DNA from: Eurosta solidaginis
Lineage: Eukaryota > Arthropoda > Insecta > Diptera > Tephritidae
Length of the DNA: 64,000 nucleotides
Direction: 5' to 3'
Assembly: GCF_040869045.1 (NCBI RefSeq)
Contig: NC_090323.1
Location: 266,232,392 to 266,296,391, forward strand
The notes under the pieces are model-generated. The model made no database searches, was not told where the DNA came from, and worked only from the letters and a program-made list of their open reading frames with translations. Positions 1-10,560 of the stretch are shown piece after piece (position 1 is the first letter of the stretch; every line of letters begins with the position of its first letter). The position numbers and the translations under genes were made by a program.

Positions 1-3000
1 TTAACACTTTGCTTGTGGCGAAAATGTCGCCTTTCTCACAAAAGAAATTATTTCATAATTCATTTGAGCGCCAATGCGAAAGCAATATTTTGCGTGAAAA
101 TGTACATGTGTGCGTGCGTGTGTGTATGGCTATTCCTTGCAAGGCGCTGTTGCAAGAAAAGATGACTTTCTTACAAAGTAAAGCAACTTACCAAATTCAA
201 AAAAACCGAACTGAATTATATTAAGAGCTGATGCCTTTTCTTGTTACAAGGCAAACAAAAAAGTTAGCAAAACGAAAATAAAGAAAACAAAAAACAAACC
301 AAAACTGAACCGAAGATGCGGCGCGACATTGGCGAAGAAATTGTCTGGATCCGCCAAAGCGATTGCATAAATTCGGAATACCAACTGCAGCAATATAGCA
401 AAATAAAATAATCATAAAACTAACACACGCACATAAAATCGCATAAAAAACAGAAGTATACAAAAACAAGAACAAAAATCTTAATGGAATACAACTCCAA
501 TGGAGGATGAGGTGTCGGCACAGCGGAGAACCCAGGACAACCGCATTAAGTAGTTGCATTAAATTGTTGCCCCCAGCCGCTGGCTGCTTCTGTTGACTGC
601 TGACTATTGGTTTGTTAACTTAAGCTCTTTTGCTGCCGTTCAACACTGGCCTGAGGGCGCTGACTTACTAACAGGGATTGTCACAGTTGTTGCTGTGTAC
701 GTTGTTGTTTTTGCTGTCGCATTTGTTCCCAACTCTTCTCTTAATATAAATTCTCGATTTTTTCTACTTTCTTTGGCTTGCTTTTGCGTTGCGCTTAGAA
801 TGGTGAAGACACAATGAAAAGCTGAATTAAAATTTGGAACAATATCAATTGTAAATACATATTAGCGACAGAAATGTATTCGTAAAAAAAAAAGAACCAA
901 TAACAAATTTATATGAATGAATACATGCATGAATGAAATTTGTTGCAAATACAGATACAATTTTTTTTCCTTTCGTAAGCATCATATTTTCTTAGCTCAA
1001 TGCCAGTGGCAAGAATAAGGAAAATAAATTTTGTAAGACAACACCACGAACTACAATAACAACAGCAACGATAACAGAAGTGTATATCGGTTACTTTTAC
1101 ATTACTCCTGGCACATTTATTGTCATTTTCCCTGTTGCCGCGTTCCTGATTGCCGCATGTTGCATGAAGATGCCAAAATCGTAAATCATGAAATTCACAT
1201 TTCTCTTTTAAATTGTCTTAAATCTTTGTTTAAGTGCATTTGTATTGCTGATAATTCAATGGTTTTGATTGCTTAAGCCTAATGTAGAGATCTCAAGGAA
1301 ATTTTTATGAAAATTTCCATATTCGTAATGTTGTGTTAAATTGAAGTAACCTTAATAAATAAAAGATGGGGTGATAGTTCCAAACATTAGTTGTTGATAT
1401 TTTTTCCTTAGGGTGCAAGCTGGAAAACTGAGCATGAAGTGCATTCCACCTCGCCCTATCCACACTGCTCACTTATCTGGGGCTCCTAGCAAGATAAGTG
1501 AATTTAGTAAACCATAACAGTCACGCCGAACATTTGGGATATAAAATTGACCTCGACGCTTTCAGGAAGAAATGGTGCCCGCCTAACTTTTGCTGAGCTG
1601 CCTCGGTCAATAGCCAGAAGCAAGCGGTCACTTCCAAAATCTTTATTTGCAGCCGCCTTCAGTTCGCAAGTATCCGCTAGGGCATCGCGATTGGCGTGAC
1701 AGTTGATAGTGATATCATTGTGCATTATTGCTCATATGAGTTAATTAGAAACTAATTCGATGCCACCCCGAGCTATCTCTAGCAATTCCTGACAGCGCTT
1801 GCCCTTATGATGAACGTGTTGGACGCTTTGATAGTCACTCCAATGTACCAGTAAAGAACCGGTGGATTGCATGGCATTTTCCACCTCACCACATCTTCCT
1901 TCAGCTTGGAACTTGTTGTATTATTTTCTGACAGTCTTGTGGGGGGAGATGTCAGGATCGGTTTGATCAATTACTTTCGAAAGTGTGCTAGAAGTCCTAA
2001 TTACAATCACGCGAAAGTCATTCTTCAAAAATATTCCTCAACCAGTTCACCTAATGGCCTCAAAAAAAAAGAAATTTGCAGCTCTAAAGCATGGCAAGCG
2101 ACAAACTCCCCTCTAGTTGGCGTAGCTTTTGGAGTCGCATTGCTTCATCACGTTCTAGTCTTTTTACCTCCTTTATTTAATAGCTAAAATATTCTTACAA
2201 CGCCAACGTGGGGTGTCGGACGTTTTCTACATCGCCATATATAATATTGTAGTGTTTGTTATCTCCCGTAATATTTATTACTGAGGTTAGGGACGTTCTC
2301 AATTATTGTTCCTCAACTATTTGCCTCGATATCTAGACCTCCGTTATCCCAGGCGTTGCTGCGCCCTCACGTAGCATGAGTCTGTAAGCATTGTCCATCT
2401 TATCCGAGGCGGCATGACCTTTTTAAAAGCCCCAAACACTTTTTGGGGTTCGATTGAACTGTTAAATATCCATAGCTGGGTCATAACTGAGCTCCATTTG
2501 TTTGCCTACATCATCAGGCGCAGTAATGAGTCGACTGTTTCGTTAACAGCTGTGACCAGAGATTTCGTGCTTATTCAACCTAGCGTTAAAGACGCCAAGC
2601 AAGACTATGATGTACCGGAGGGGCTAACCAAAATGTTTGTCAGTCTCAACGAAGTTCTCATCTGTGGTATTGACATAAAGTTCATTGAAAATGGTATTTA
2701 AGAGAGGAGTCACAAGCCCTGCGCATAGCCGCCTGCTTGCATGGCTCGCTTGAATTTACGGAGATTTTTCTCCAAGGAGCTGCATACTAAGCTTTCTACG
2801 CATGTATATATGTACAGCTGTACACATTTCTTTATGATTTTTATTTACTTATGTACATATGTATATGAAAGTATGTTTTCATTTCGTTCTTATTAAGATA
2901 TCAAATTAGATTTCGATTTATGAAGAGACCAAATGGCCACTAAGACATTTTTACGAGAAATGGTAAAAGCTCCATAAACTGGGTCATATGAAACAATACA

Positions 3001-3864
3001 ACAACAATAATTTGAAGCTCTACAAGTTATAGCAGCACTAGAAATTTTAAACAACTTAACGACAATTTATGATTATATCTAAAAAATTGGGTGGGGTTCT
3101 TCAAAAGCTGCTTTAAAAATAGACTTAAGGGCGGTGCATAGCGGCTCTCATTTCATGTTTTATCATCATTTATAGTCGCGAAATGCCTAGGCGATATTAG
3201 CCATTTTAGGTCTTGCTCCACCTGCCTCCCCCAACTCAGTGGGGGTCTCCCTATCCTCTGCTTCTAAATAGGGGTAAGTATTCGTCCATTCGCATAACTT
3301 CACTTAGCTTGCGAATCCTTTTGCGATATATGTAATTTGTTGCATTCTCTTACAATATGCATAAAGTTTCTTCCTTAGTCCAGAAATTCCTGGTATAAGA
3401 CCCGAAATCGTAGTGCATGGTACGCTGGATGTGGATGCCATTATTAAAACGTGGTTTTATCAGAGGCTTTTCAAATATATAACTGGAAATTTTTATGCCA
3501 TGCCAAATCTTATATCCTGGTATTTTTACTTTGCTGCCGCACTCCGTTGTAAAGATACGTTGGGAGTGATTTCTTAAGAAGTATATATGCAGTGTCCCTT
3601 TGAAGTCGCCTCTATTTTTGTAGCTGTTCACTGAAAGCTGCAAAAACATTGCACTGCATATATATACCTTAACTCTTATACCGGTAGGAAAAATCATAAA
3701 TTGTTGAGTTTAAAATTTTTTTTTTTTAACTTAACACAGACCACATTCTCCACTGCGTTGCCATTAATACAGTAGCTTGTTAAAAATGAAACATATGGCT
3801 GAAAAATTTAAAAATCTCCAAACTTTTGAAAACCTCTGACAAGCCAAATGAAACAAAAACCAAA
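1..3864. other. Unassigned non-coding DNA left of the first LINE
   Basis: I recognise no gene or element here. Open frames are short (115 codons at most), lack conserved motifs and lie in AT-rich, simple-sequence-rich DNA. 1420-1970 and 2400-2700 are somewhat more GC-rich with short open frames, and may be very old retroelement debris, but I could not identify a domain. A purine/T run at 3708-3727 is low complexity. Confidence 0.5.
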
Positions 3865-3877
3865 CTTTAAGCAGTTA
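3865..3877. repeat. Target-site duplication, left copy (LINE 3878-5657)
   Basis: The 13-mer CTTTAAGCAGTTA occurs here and again at 5658-5670, exactly at the two borders of the LINE insertion. A variable-length direct repeat of this size is what target-primed reverse transcription leaves. The last TTA overlaps by microhomology with the element's TTAGG-type tail, so the exact edge is uncertain by about 3 bp. Confidence 0.85.
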
Positions 3878-4001
3878 GGTTAGGTTAGGTTGAACTGGCC
3901 GATCCATGAGGACCTGATATAGACTGATTGAGTCCGTAGTGTTACCAGAAGGTTGTTTTAACGACCAAACTGAAAACCCCTATCAAAAACCAGGACCTAT
4001 G

Positions 4002-4397
4002 TTATAAAATAACTCCGTCCTTTTTGGCAAATACTAGAAGCTTCCTAGGAATTAAGCCACTTGCTGCTTCTAGATCTGACAGCTGTATTACTCCTAATAG
4101 CTGGAGTTTTAGCCTGGCAAGTGCAGGGCACGAGCACAGAACGCACTCGATCGTTTCCTCCTCCAACCCGCACTTCCTACATTTGCCATCACTGACCAAG
4201 CCTAATTTAAAGGCATGTGACGCCAGAAGGCAGTGTCCAGTCAGAATAACCGTCATGAGTCTACAGTCCTCTCTTTTTAATGATAGAAGCAACTTTGTTA
4301 GTCTAAGGTGGTAAGACCGAGAGATAATCTTCGACACTTTACAGCCCCACGCCTTTTCCGCTTGGTCGATCATGTGCACCTCTCGTCTTCGCTTCAT
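4002..4397 (-). pseudogene. LINE ORF2 C-terminal zinc-knuckle region
   Basis: This 131-codon open stretch carries the tail typical of these LINEs: a leucine-rich segment, LTGHCLLASHAFKLGL, then CRKCGLEEETIECVLCSCP. The family pattern is C-x2-C, a spacer, H, then C. Here the expected His is replaced by Cys, whereas the related copy at 62702-62977 keeps the His but has lost its second Cys. The knuckle is thought to bind element RNA or DNA. It lies directly downstream of the RNase H piece (4457-4789) in the same element. The apparent start Met is only the first ATG in a broken frame, not a real initiation codon. Confidence 0.8.
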
Positions 4398-4456
4398 CTC
4401 GCCCAGTCTAATTGGGACGTCTACGTAGCAACATTCAAGGGATGCGCCCTTTTTAG

Positions 4457-4789
4457 CTAGTTCGTCCGCTTTTCATTCACATCTATTTCCATATGCCTTG
4501 GGACCCAATATAGATGTATGCTTCTCCCTGTCCCGATTATCTCCAGAGACTGCTTACACCCTAACATGCATTTAGATGCTGTGCTATGCGAGATTATTGC
4601 CTTAATTGCTGCTTGACTGTCAATATAAATGTTAACACGGTTGTAGCTTAAGCTATTCTCTTCGAAGGTTTCTACTACTTTGGTTACGGCTAATACTTCC
4701 GCTTGGAAAACGCTACAGTAATCCGACAGCCTGTAGGATCTACTTATTTCCGGATCAGCACAGTATACCGCAGACCCTGCTCCTTCCAC
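4457..4789 (-). pseudogene. LINE RNase H domain (broken)
   Basis: The 110-codon frame contains two of the RNase H signature blocks: FQAEVLAV with the catalytic Glu and IYIDSQAAIKAI with a catalytic Asp, followed by the LYWVPRH strand where the family has WVPGHS. The first catalytic block, TDSSK, can be read just upstream in the same frame but is preceded immediately by a stop codon, so the domain is cut off from the RT. RNase H removes the RNA strand after cDNA synthesis. The Gly of WVPGH is Arg here. The copy is inactive. Confidence 0.8.
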
Positions 4790-5208
4790 TACTTTGGAAC
4801 TATCTGTTTACACATGTATCGCCTCGTCCACCATTTGTGCACCCTAGCGCCAACCGGCCACCTCTATTGTGGCCTTAAGATCTCCCTCGAAGCGCAGATA
4901 GGAAATCAGGTAGTCTATTCGTCTTGTGATTAATGACGCTATACTACTATGGCCATATGGTCGGCGCTCAAGCTGCCCAGAGGCACCGAGCCTGGTTGCG
5001 GTTGTTAATGCTTTGTTCTTTGCTACCAGGTCTACAGGTGGAATGTGCAGTATGGAATACAGTGCAGACGTCGGGGTTGTTTACAGGGCTTCCGTAATGC
5101 TAAGTAACGATAGTCTGCATAGCCCCTCTAATTTTTTGAGGTATGTTGTTTTTAGTGTTGCTTTCCACCAAACAAGAACTCCATAGTATAGAATAGGGCT
5201 TACAATCG

Positions 5209-5655
5209 CTATAAAAACTTAATGAGAAAGAGAAGGAGATAAGCCCCACGTAAACCCCAGCATTTTTTATATGCATAGAGTGCCGTTGAGGCCTTCTTGA
5301 CAATCTCCTCCACGTTGAGCTTCCATGACAACTTACTGTCTAGGATGATTCCTAGATATTTTACGCAAGGTTTCTCCTGTAAGATAACCCCTCCTAACTT
5401 AGGCCTTGTCCAATTTGGGACCTTGTACTTCTTTGTAAACAAGATCATATTCGTCCTCCCTGCATTGACTTTCAACCCGACATTAGATGCCCAGGTAGGA
5501 ATATCGCGAAGCGCCCGATCCATCAAAGAACTAATCGTTGGAAGGCACTTTCCACTTATGACAATTGCAACGTCATCTGCGTAAGCCGTAAGTTTTACGT
5601 GTCCCTCATCGAGCAGTTGGTTGATGACCAGCGTCCACAACAGAGGTGATAGCAC
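5209..5655 (-). pseudogene. LINE reverse transcriptase, C-terminal palm and thumb
   Basis: This 148-codon frame opens with LSPLLWTLVINQL and continues to AYADDVAIVISG (residues about 24-35), the YADD catalytic box of non-LTR retrotransposon RT. It then has the GLKVNAGRTNMILF and KYLGIILDSKLSW blocks that follow YADD in LINEs. The fingers and first catalytic Asp are missing because the element is 5'-truncated at 5657. The frame is lost near 5230; a second frame (5100-5303) continues the thumb, showing a frameshift. No activity is expected. Confidence 0.88.
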
Positions 5656-5657
5656 CC

Positions 5658-5670
5658 CTTTAAGCAGTTA
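5658..5670. repeat. Target-site duplication, right copy (LINE 3878-5657)
   Basis: Exact second copy of the 13-mer at 3865-3877, at the truncated 5' border of the LINE. Confidence 0.85.
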
Positions 5671-6622
5671 CACTCAGTTATATATCGTGGATTGAGTGGA
5701 AGATCTTCTTATGTTGACTATCTGCTTTATTTCGCCTTACCTCAGTATACGATTGAAAAACAGCTTAATTCAGAATTTCTTCGAAGAACAATTTGTTTCA
5801 TAAACGTCTTATCTCAGAATTGGTTTAAAGAACATAAAATAAGGTCGTCAAATGTCGACTTAATTTAATAACTCTGCACAGAAAGTTTCGCCGTTTTTTT
5901 GCATTTCAAGGTCTAGCTATGTGAGGCATTAACCATCGGTATTATGTGAGGGAATCTATAAAAAGTGCTTGAAAAATTCTAAAATTTGGTAAAAAATAAT
6001 AAAATTGTAGTTCCCTCAGAGACAACGAGTCACCTGATAGAAACATTTCTTAATTATGTAAAACTGACCTTGAAATATTTAATTTCGTTTCACTTCAAAA
6101 AAATAGTTTACTCATGCCATCAGATGTTGAATTATATCAAATGGTGAAAGATAGCTGCTTAGACACCCAGAGACTGTTTCTGTGAACATTTTTTACAGTA
6201 GCCAGACCAGAGCCTTCAATCCTATTAACATTTTATTAAGTTTATGACTACATTCATTATGAAGTATTTAGGACACTATTTTTGTGCGCTAGGAGCCGAT
6301 CTATGTGGAAACATCTAATTAACGATGCCATTTTTGTAATTAGCACACAATAATAATATTCTTTCTCTCTTAACGTCAACACATTATCGATTAAGGCATG
6401 CTATCCTCCAATTACCCGACAATATACCCTGAAATCGTACTGAGTACCAAGTATTCGTAAAGTCTTATTATGAAAGTCGTTATCGTGACTATGACCGTGA
6501 ATTTAACCGTGACAGTTATCATGGTACCGTAACACGCCACCAAAACCATAACCATAAGTGGCACCATTACCGTTACACTCAACGTAAAACATGTGTTGTA
6601 TTAATCAGTTGGGTGACTATTA
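5671..6622. other. Unassigned non-coding DNA
   Basis: AT-rich sequence between a LINE and a MITE. 6470-6590 has a run of CCGT/ACCGT-rich short motifs that looks like decayed simple sequence. No coding or RNA feature seen. Confidence 0.5.
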
Positions 6623-7220
6623 GGGCGGGTCGATTTAGAAATCGCTCATTGCTCTGTGAAAATCGTATTCTAGGGATCAAAGTAAGAAACTTTGCCGAAG
6701 GAACCATACCTCTAAAACGAACTCTGATGTCCCCCCCTTTGGGTCGAACTTTTGGGTAGGGGCAATTTCAATTCTACCTGCTGTGTCTTGTGGTGGCTTA
6801 AAAAAACAACACAAGCAATTTTACGATCTGCAATTGTGTCACAGTGATACCTTCATTTTTTAAAACGGTTGAATAAAAAACCCACACAACTATGTTTACG
6901 ACATGCAAATGCATCACAGTGATGTCTTGGTTTTAAAAGGGGGTTGTAAAAACGCTAATTTCTAATAATTTTTTTTTTTATTTCTTTTCTATTACTAAGT
7001 TAAATTCATTTTTTCATTTACATATGTTCTGACTAAATAAATTTCTAAAGAGAAAAATAAACTCCAAAAAGAAAAAACATAGGCATTTCAAAGTGGGATT
7101 TTTCAAAATTTGCCACTACGACCCAAAGGGGGGCGGGGGACATCAGAATTCGTTTTAGAGGTATGGTTCCTTCGGCAGAGCAATGGGCGATTTTTTTGCC
7201 TTCCACAAATCGACCCGGCC
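6623..7220. mobile_element. MITE-like element with long TIRs, probable TA target
   Basis: The two ends are inverted copies. GGGTCGATTT near 6627 pairs with AAATCGACCC ending near 7217, and the pairing continues inward through a shared block containing GAAGGAACCATACCTCTAAA (near 6700) and its complement (near 7165). Together the arms cover roughly 120 bp each. TA dinucleotides at 6621-6622 and 7221-7222 could be a TA target duplication, suggesting the Tc1/mariner superfamily, but that rests on 2 bp. The interior (about 6800-6955) holds two imperfect 70-75-bp tandem units around CACAGTGAT. It has no transposase frame. Confidence 0.65.
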
Positions 7221-8280
7221 TAGGGACTATGGACACACCCAGTCTATGTGAGGTCTTTATTGACCGGCCAGATCAACATACTCAGTTACACGTTTTTTGC
7301 ACTATAGTTCTTGTTTGAACCAGATATTTTGGCTCCTTTATTGATTTTCCTACAGGGGTAATAATAAAGTAGCTGAACCAATAAACGTTCGTGTGATTCG
7401 CAGTATTACCCGGAAGCAAGAAAATCTGCTATCTTGTTGTGAACTAAATAAATATTTTAAAGAAAATGAATGTACAATAGTAAGGAATCCATTTATATGA
7501 ACAATAAAATAATTTTTGAATGCAATAGGGAATCTTAAAATTTTTCTTAAAGCATACCAAAGCATAAATAAATCATCGACAATGACAATAAATCGCTCAC
7601 AATTATGACAAGGCACACAAACTTTGAAGTGCACACTCACAAACGCAGTGCAAGAATGGCACACGGGTGAACAACAGTAGGGAGATGGTCAACGATAGCA
7701 GCGGATAGCCATGTGCGTGTGTGGTGATTTAGTTACCTGTAGAGTAAACTGAATAGTTATGCGACAGCAAAAAACATTGGCAGCAAAACAGCAAATAAAT
7801 CTGGAACAAGTGGAGCAAATGCAATCGAGGGATGTTGACACACCATTTATGGGGTTGTACGGCAGCAGCAGCCGTTGCAACTTGTAGCCGCCACAAATGC
7901 AACAGTTGCCACGCTAGCAGACAAAGTGAGTGTTGCGTGTTGTTGCAGACGAAAGCCCGTTCATATTGAATTTGCCGCATGCGTCCAATGAAGCGCAACG
8001 CAAATAAATCACCGACACTCAATGATGAAATTATTATTACGATTATTATTTATGTACCTTTGCTCCAGTTTAACTTCATAACTTTGCGGTTGAGCGCCTG
8101 AAAGACCAAATGTGACTATGACTGTTTACAACGGGTTTGCCTCAATGTCCCTTTGCCATAAGACCGTAAGATGCAGAAATCTCATTCGCGTGCAATGCAA
8201 ACGTCAAGCGACAGGTTGTGCAGCGGCACCGTGCCACAATGGCTGGTTGGTGCGGAAGTTGATGTCGCGCGTTGGTCACA
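7221..8280. other. Unassigned non-coding DNA
   Basis: No element borders or conserved domains seen. There are CA/GT-rich stretches and several short open frames on both strands without recognisable motifs. GC content rises toward 8.0-8.3 kb. Confidence 0.45.
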
Positions 8281-8288
8281 AACTAAAA

Positions 8289-8296
8289 TATAAAAG
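8289..8296 (+). promoter_or_regulatory. Candidate TATA box
   Basis: TATAAAAG sits in a locally GC-richer stretch, 86 bp before an ATG that opens a signal-peptide-like ORF. A start site about 30 bp downstream would fall near 8320. No strong initiator motif is obvious. The motif is common by chance in AT-rich DNA, so this counts only together with the ORF. Confidence 0.25.
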
Positions 8297-8374
8297 CGCA
8301 CCCTGCACTTCGTGAGCTCCAAGCACCGCGTACTCGCACTCTGTGAAGTTTTATATGCTTTTTCTTTAGAGACC

Positions 8375-8509
8375 ATGAAAACGGTGAAACAGCTGCTGCC
8401 ACTGCTTTTAACGATGACGTTGACAACAGCGGCGACCACAACAAGAAAAAAAGCATACAGCGAGAACAAAAAAAGCACAAGAATGGTAGCAATATCACCG
8501 CCAAGCTGA
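8375..8509 (+). CDS. Candidate short secreted peptide (44 aa), speculative
   Basis: From the ATG at 8375 the frame reads MKTVKQLLPLLLTMTLTTAA and then a short basic and Thr/Ser-rich tail ending in a TGA at 8507-8509. The N terminus has the shape of a cleavable signal peptide: Lys at positions 2 and 5, a Leu-rich core, and small residues near position 20. The remainder would be a 24-residue basic peptide without cysteines. The longer open frame begins upstream at 8312, but the ATG at 8375 is the first that gives a sensible protein. A TATAAAAG box lies 86 bp upstream. I recognise no homologue. Short frames like this occur by chance, and no splice signals or polyadenylation site were pinned down. 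Confidence 0.2.
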   Translation: MKTVKQLLPLLLTMTLTTAATTTRKKAYSENKKSTRMVAISPPS

Positions 8510-10060
8510 GCTTATTGAGACATTTTGTGGGGAAGCGTTAATATGTGAACATCGAAAAATCGAAACAAACTCGAATTGAATTGACTTTTGTGTGCTGCGC
8601 GGTCAGTGAATGGTGCGTGTGCTATGGCGCGCTACCTGTCATTGTATTATTATTTGTGGGTATTTTTTGCTTTCGATTTTTGTGTTGTGTGGCGGTACAC
8701 GGTGGCTTGGGGGGAGGCGCCACTTGTTGCGTTGGCGCTTTGCGCGCTACATTCAATCGGACCATTCCATATTCGGCGGCGTTCGCATAGCATTTAGCGA
8801 TTCCCGTGGTGTTGCACTCATTCGCATCGAGAAATTAATAAATTATGAGTATTTATGTGCTGTCACAGTAGTGACAGCCGGACAGTCGGACAGACATGCC
8901 ACAAAAGTGATAAAATTAACATAAAATCTTGTAGGCAAGTGTTTTTGTTGCGCCACAATTCACAGGTTGGAAAGTATGGTCCTGTGATTTGTGTGAAAAT
9001 CGTTTATTTACAGCGATTGAAACGAGAGCTCTGGTCATCTCTATATAAATTAACAGCACTTCTGGAAACGCCTAGCTGTCAGAGGATGAGCTTGAACCGA
9101 TTCAATAAGAATTTGTGATTAAAATATGCCTAGCGTTCTTATCAGTTTTGGAGAATATACCCGCAATAAAGTATGCCTGTAGTAAGGGGAGACTAAATCC
9201 CAAATAACATACCCAGGATTTGCGCTGGGCTTGGGATCCGCCACATAAAAATCTCTACCGATGAAAAAACGTAATGGTTTTGAACCCTTTTATCTGATTT
9301 CGACCACGGCAAATATTTTAGGGGCAATGATTTGAGGGCATATACGAAGATAGTGCGAAACCCATCATCACTACCATTTAAGAACGAGAAGAAAGGTTCA
9401 AGGCAGGAGGTCAAGAGAGCGTAGCGACATCTACCATGGTAGGCATAAGATGGGAACACACGTTGGCGCTACAGTTTTGTCGTGGTATAGGGAACCGCCG
9501 CCAATTTTATTTACGGCTACAAATGAATGTTTTGCCGCGATCCGAATGGATGATGAGAAACAAATTAAATACGTTCCGCGACATCAACGCCAGGGTCCGC
9601 TAAGAAGAGGTCTTTAATCCTATATTCGAAATATTTGGTGTCCCTGGTACTATAATGTTGTAATCGCAAAACCACTACGTGCATTTATGGGGGAATGTTG
9701 CGGATACACTCCGGTATTAGCATACTATCTCTGATACTACCCCGACTGTTTTGGTATCAATTTTTATTTTAGCGAATGTTTTCGGAGCAGGTTTGATTTC
9801 TGCGGGATTGATTATGGCTATTCAACAAACTAACACAGCTGCAGCGGCTCTTACGCAAAATACCATGGTCTGAGCGGTAGCTTAGATTTGGATTTCTGTG
9901 GGCTTTGCTCAATCAGAAATGTCCTATTGCAATCATTTTTCTATTTCTTAAGCACTGTGCTCAGTCTTTCTATCTGTTGCTGTTGTTGCTGTAGCGATAA
10001 AAACGCTGTATGTGAGTGTTATTGATGTTGATGGTCCTTTACCAGATATAGATCCGGTAT
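8510..10060. other. Unassigned non-coding DNA
   Basis: Overlapping open frames at 8545-8924 are Cys/Val/Leu-rich but show no conserved motif and overlap each other in all three frames, which suggests chance. No mobile-element border was found. Confidence 0.45.
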
Positions 10061-10069
10061 GTTCTGGTA

Positions 10070-10560
10070 ACAAGCACCATTAATGCACCAGACCGAATAT
10101 CTGAGGAACGATTTAACATGACAACATTGAACCTTTTAGGCCAAATCGCCCCATCCTCAAGTTCATATTTGTAATATTATTCCTCTCGGGTAGGTGAGGT
10201 TGAAAAATGGGTTGCGGAAGCTGTGAAGCTATACAGCTTGTATTGCGCTTATCAACACTATGAGTTCCAAATTTGCTCTCTCCCCCTCTCTTCATTCTCG
10301 TTTATTTTGTCTTCTCCTCTCTATCTTTATACTACACTCTCTGTTCATGTCTGCGTCTTGCTGCCTCTATTTTTCTTCATTATTTATATTTTACTTCAGT
10401 GTGTGTTCCCCTCTTTTACAAATCTTTCGTTCTAATTTTGCCTCTCCTTTTCCCCTTTCCTTTCTCTTCATACAAAAACACAGCGGTTGCCTCTTATTTC
10501 TGTATTTCAATTCTAATGAGATCTCCAGCTTATAGGAACACATCACTAGGTTAGGCATCT
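10070..10560 (+). repeat. Dispersed repeat with pyrimidine-rich tract, copy 1
   Basis: This segment is homologous to 63030-63420 on the opposite strand. Shared landmarks in order are CTGGTAACAA, GAACGATTTAA, TTCATATTTGTAA, CTCGGGTAGGTG, TGCGGAAGCT and TATTGCGCTTATCAA, followed in both copies by a long C/T-rich tract (here about 10270-10500). The order and spacing are kept, so this is a repeat family and not simple-sequence coincidence. I see no coding capacity; the open frames in the tract are Ser/Leu/Phe-rich because of the pyrimidine bias. Class is unknown; an LTR, UTR or SINE body are all possible. Confidence 0.55.

Larger units (their letters stand above)
3878..5657 (-). mobile_element. 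5'-truncated LINE with RT, RNase H and C-terminal zinc knuckle (I/LOA/R1-like group)
   Basis: On the minus strand the parts of a LINE ORF2 C terminus follow in order. First is a reverse transcriptase piece that begins at the LSPLLW motif and contains AYADDVAIV. A thumb-like segment comes next, then an RNase H domain, then a Cys-rich tail, and the 3' end is TTAGG-type (read as CCTAA repeats on the sense strand). The copy starts inside the RT domain, so it is strongly 5'-truncated, as TPRT often produces, and is bounded by a 13-bp TSD. Frameshifts and stops separate the domains, so it is dead. The 3' 430 bp are closely related to the copy at 62602-63028. Carrying RNase H excludes classical Jockey or CR1; the exact clade needs a phylogeny. 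Confidence 0.85.

Noticed and set aside
2414..2701. 95-codon plus-strand frame as a possible host exon
   Set aside because: Ordinary composition but no domain, no clear splice sites and no neighbouring exons; left unassigned.
8545..8924. Three overlapping plus-strand frames rich in Cys, Val and Leu
   Set aside because: All three phases are open over the same stretch, which argues for chance, and none has a recognisable motif.
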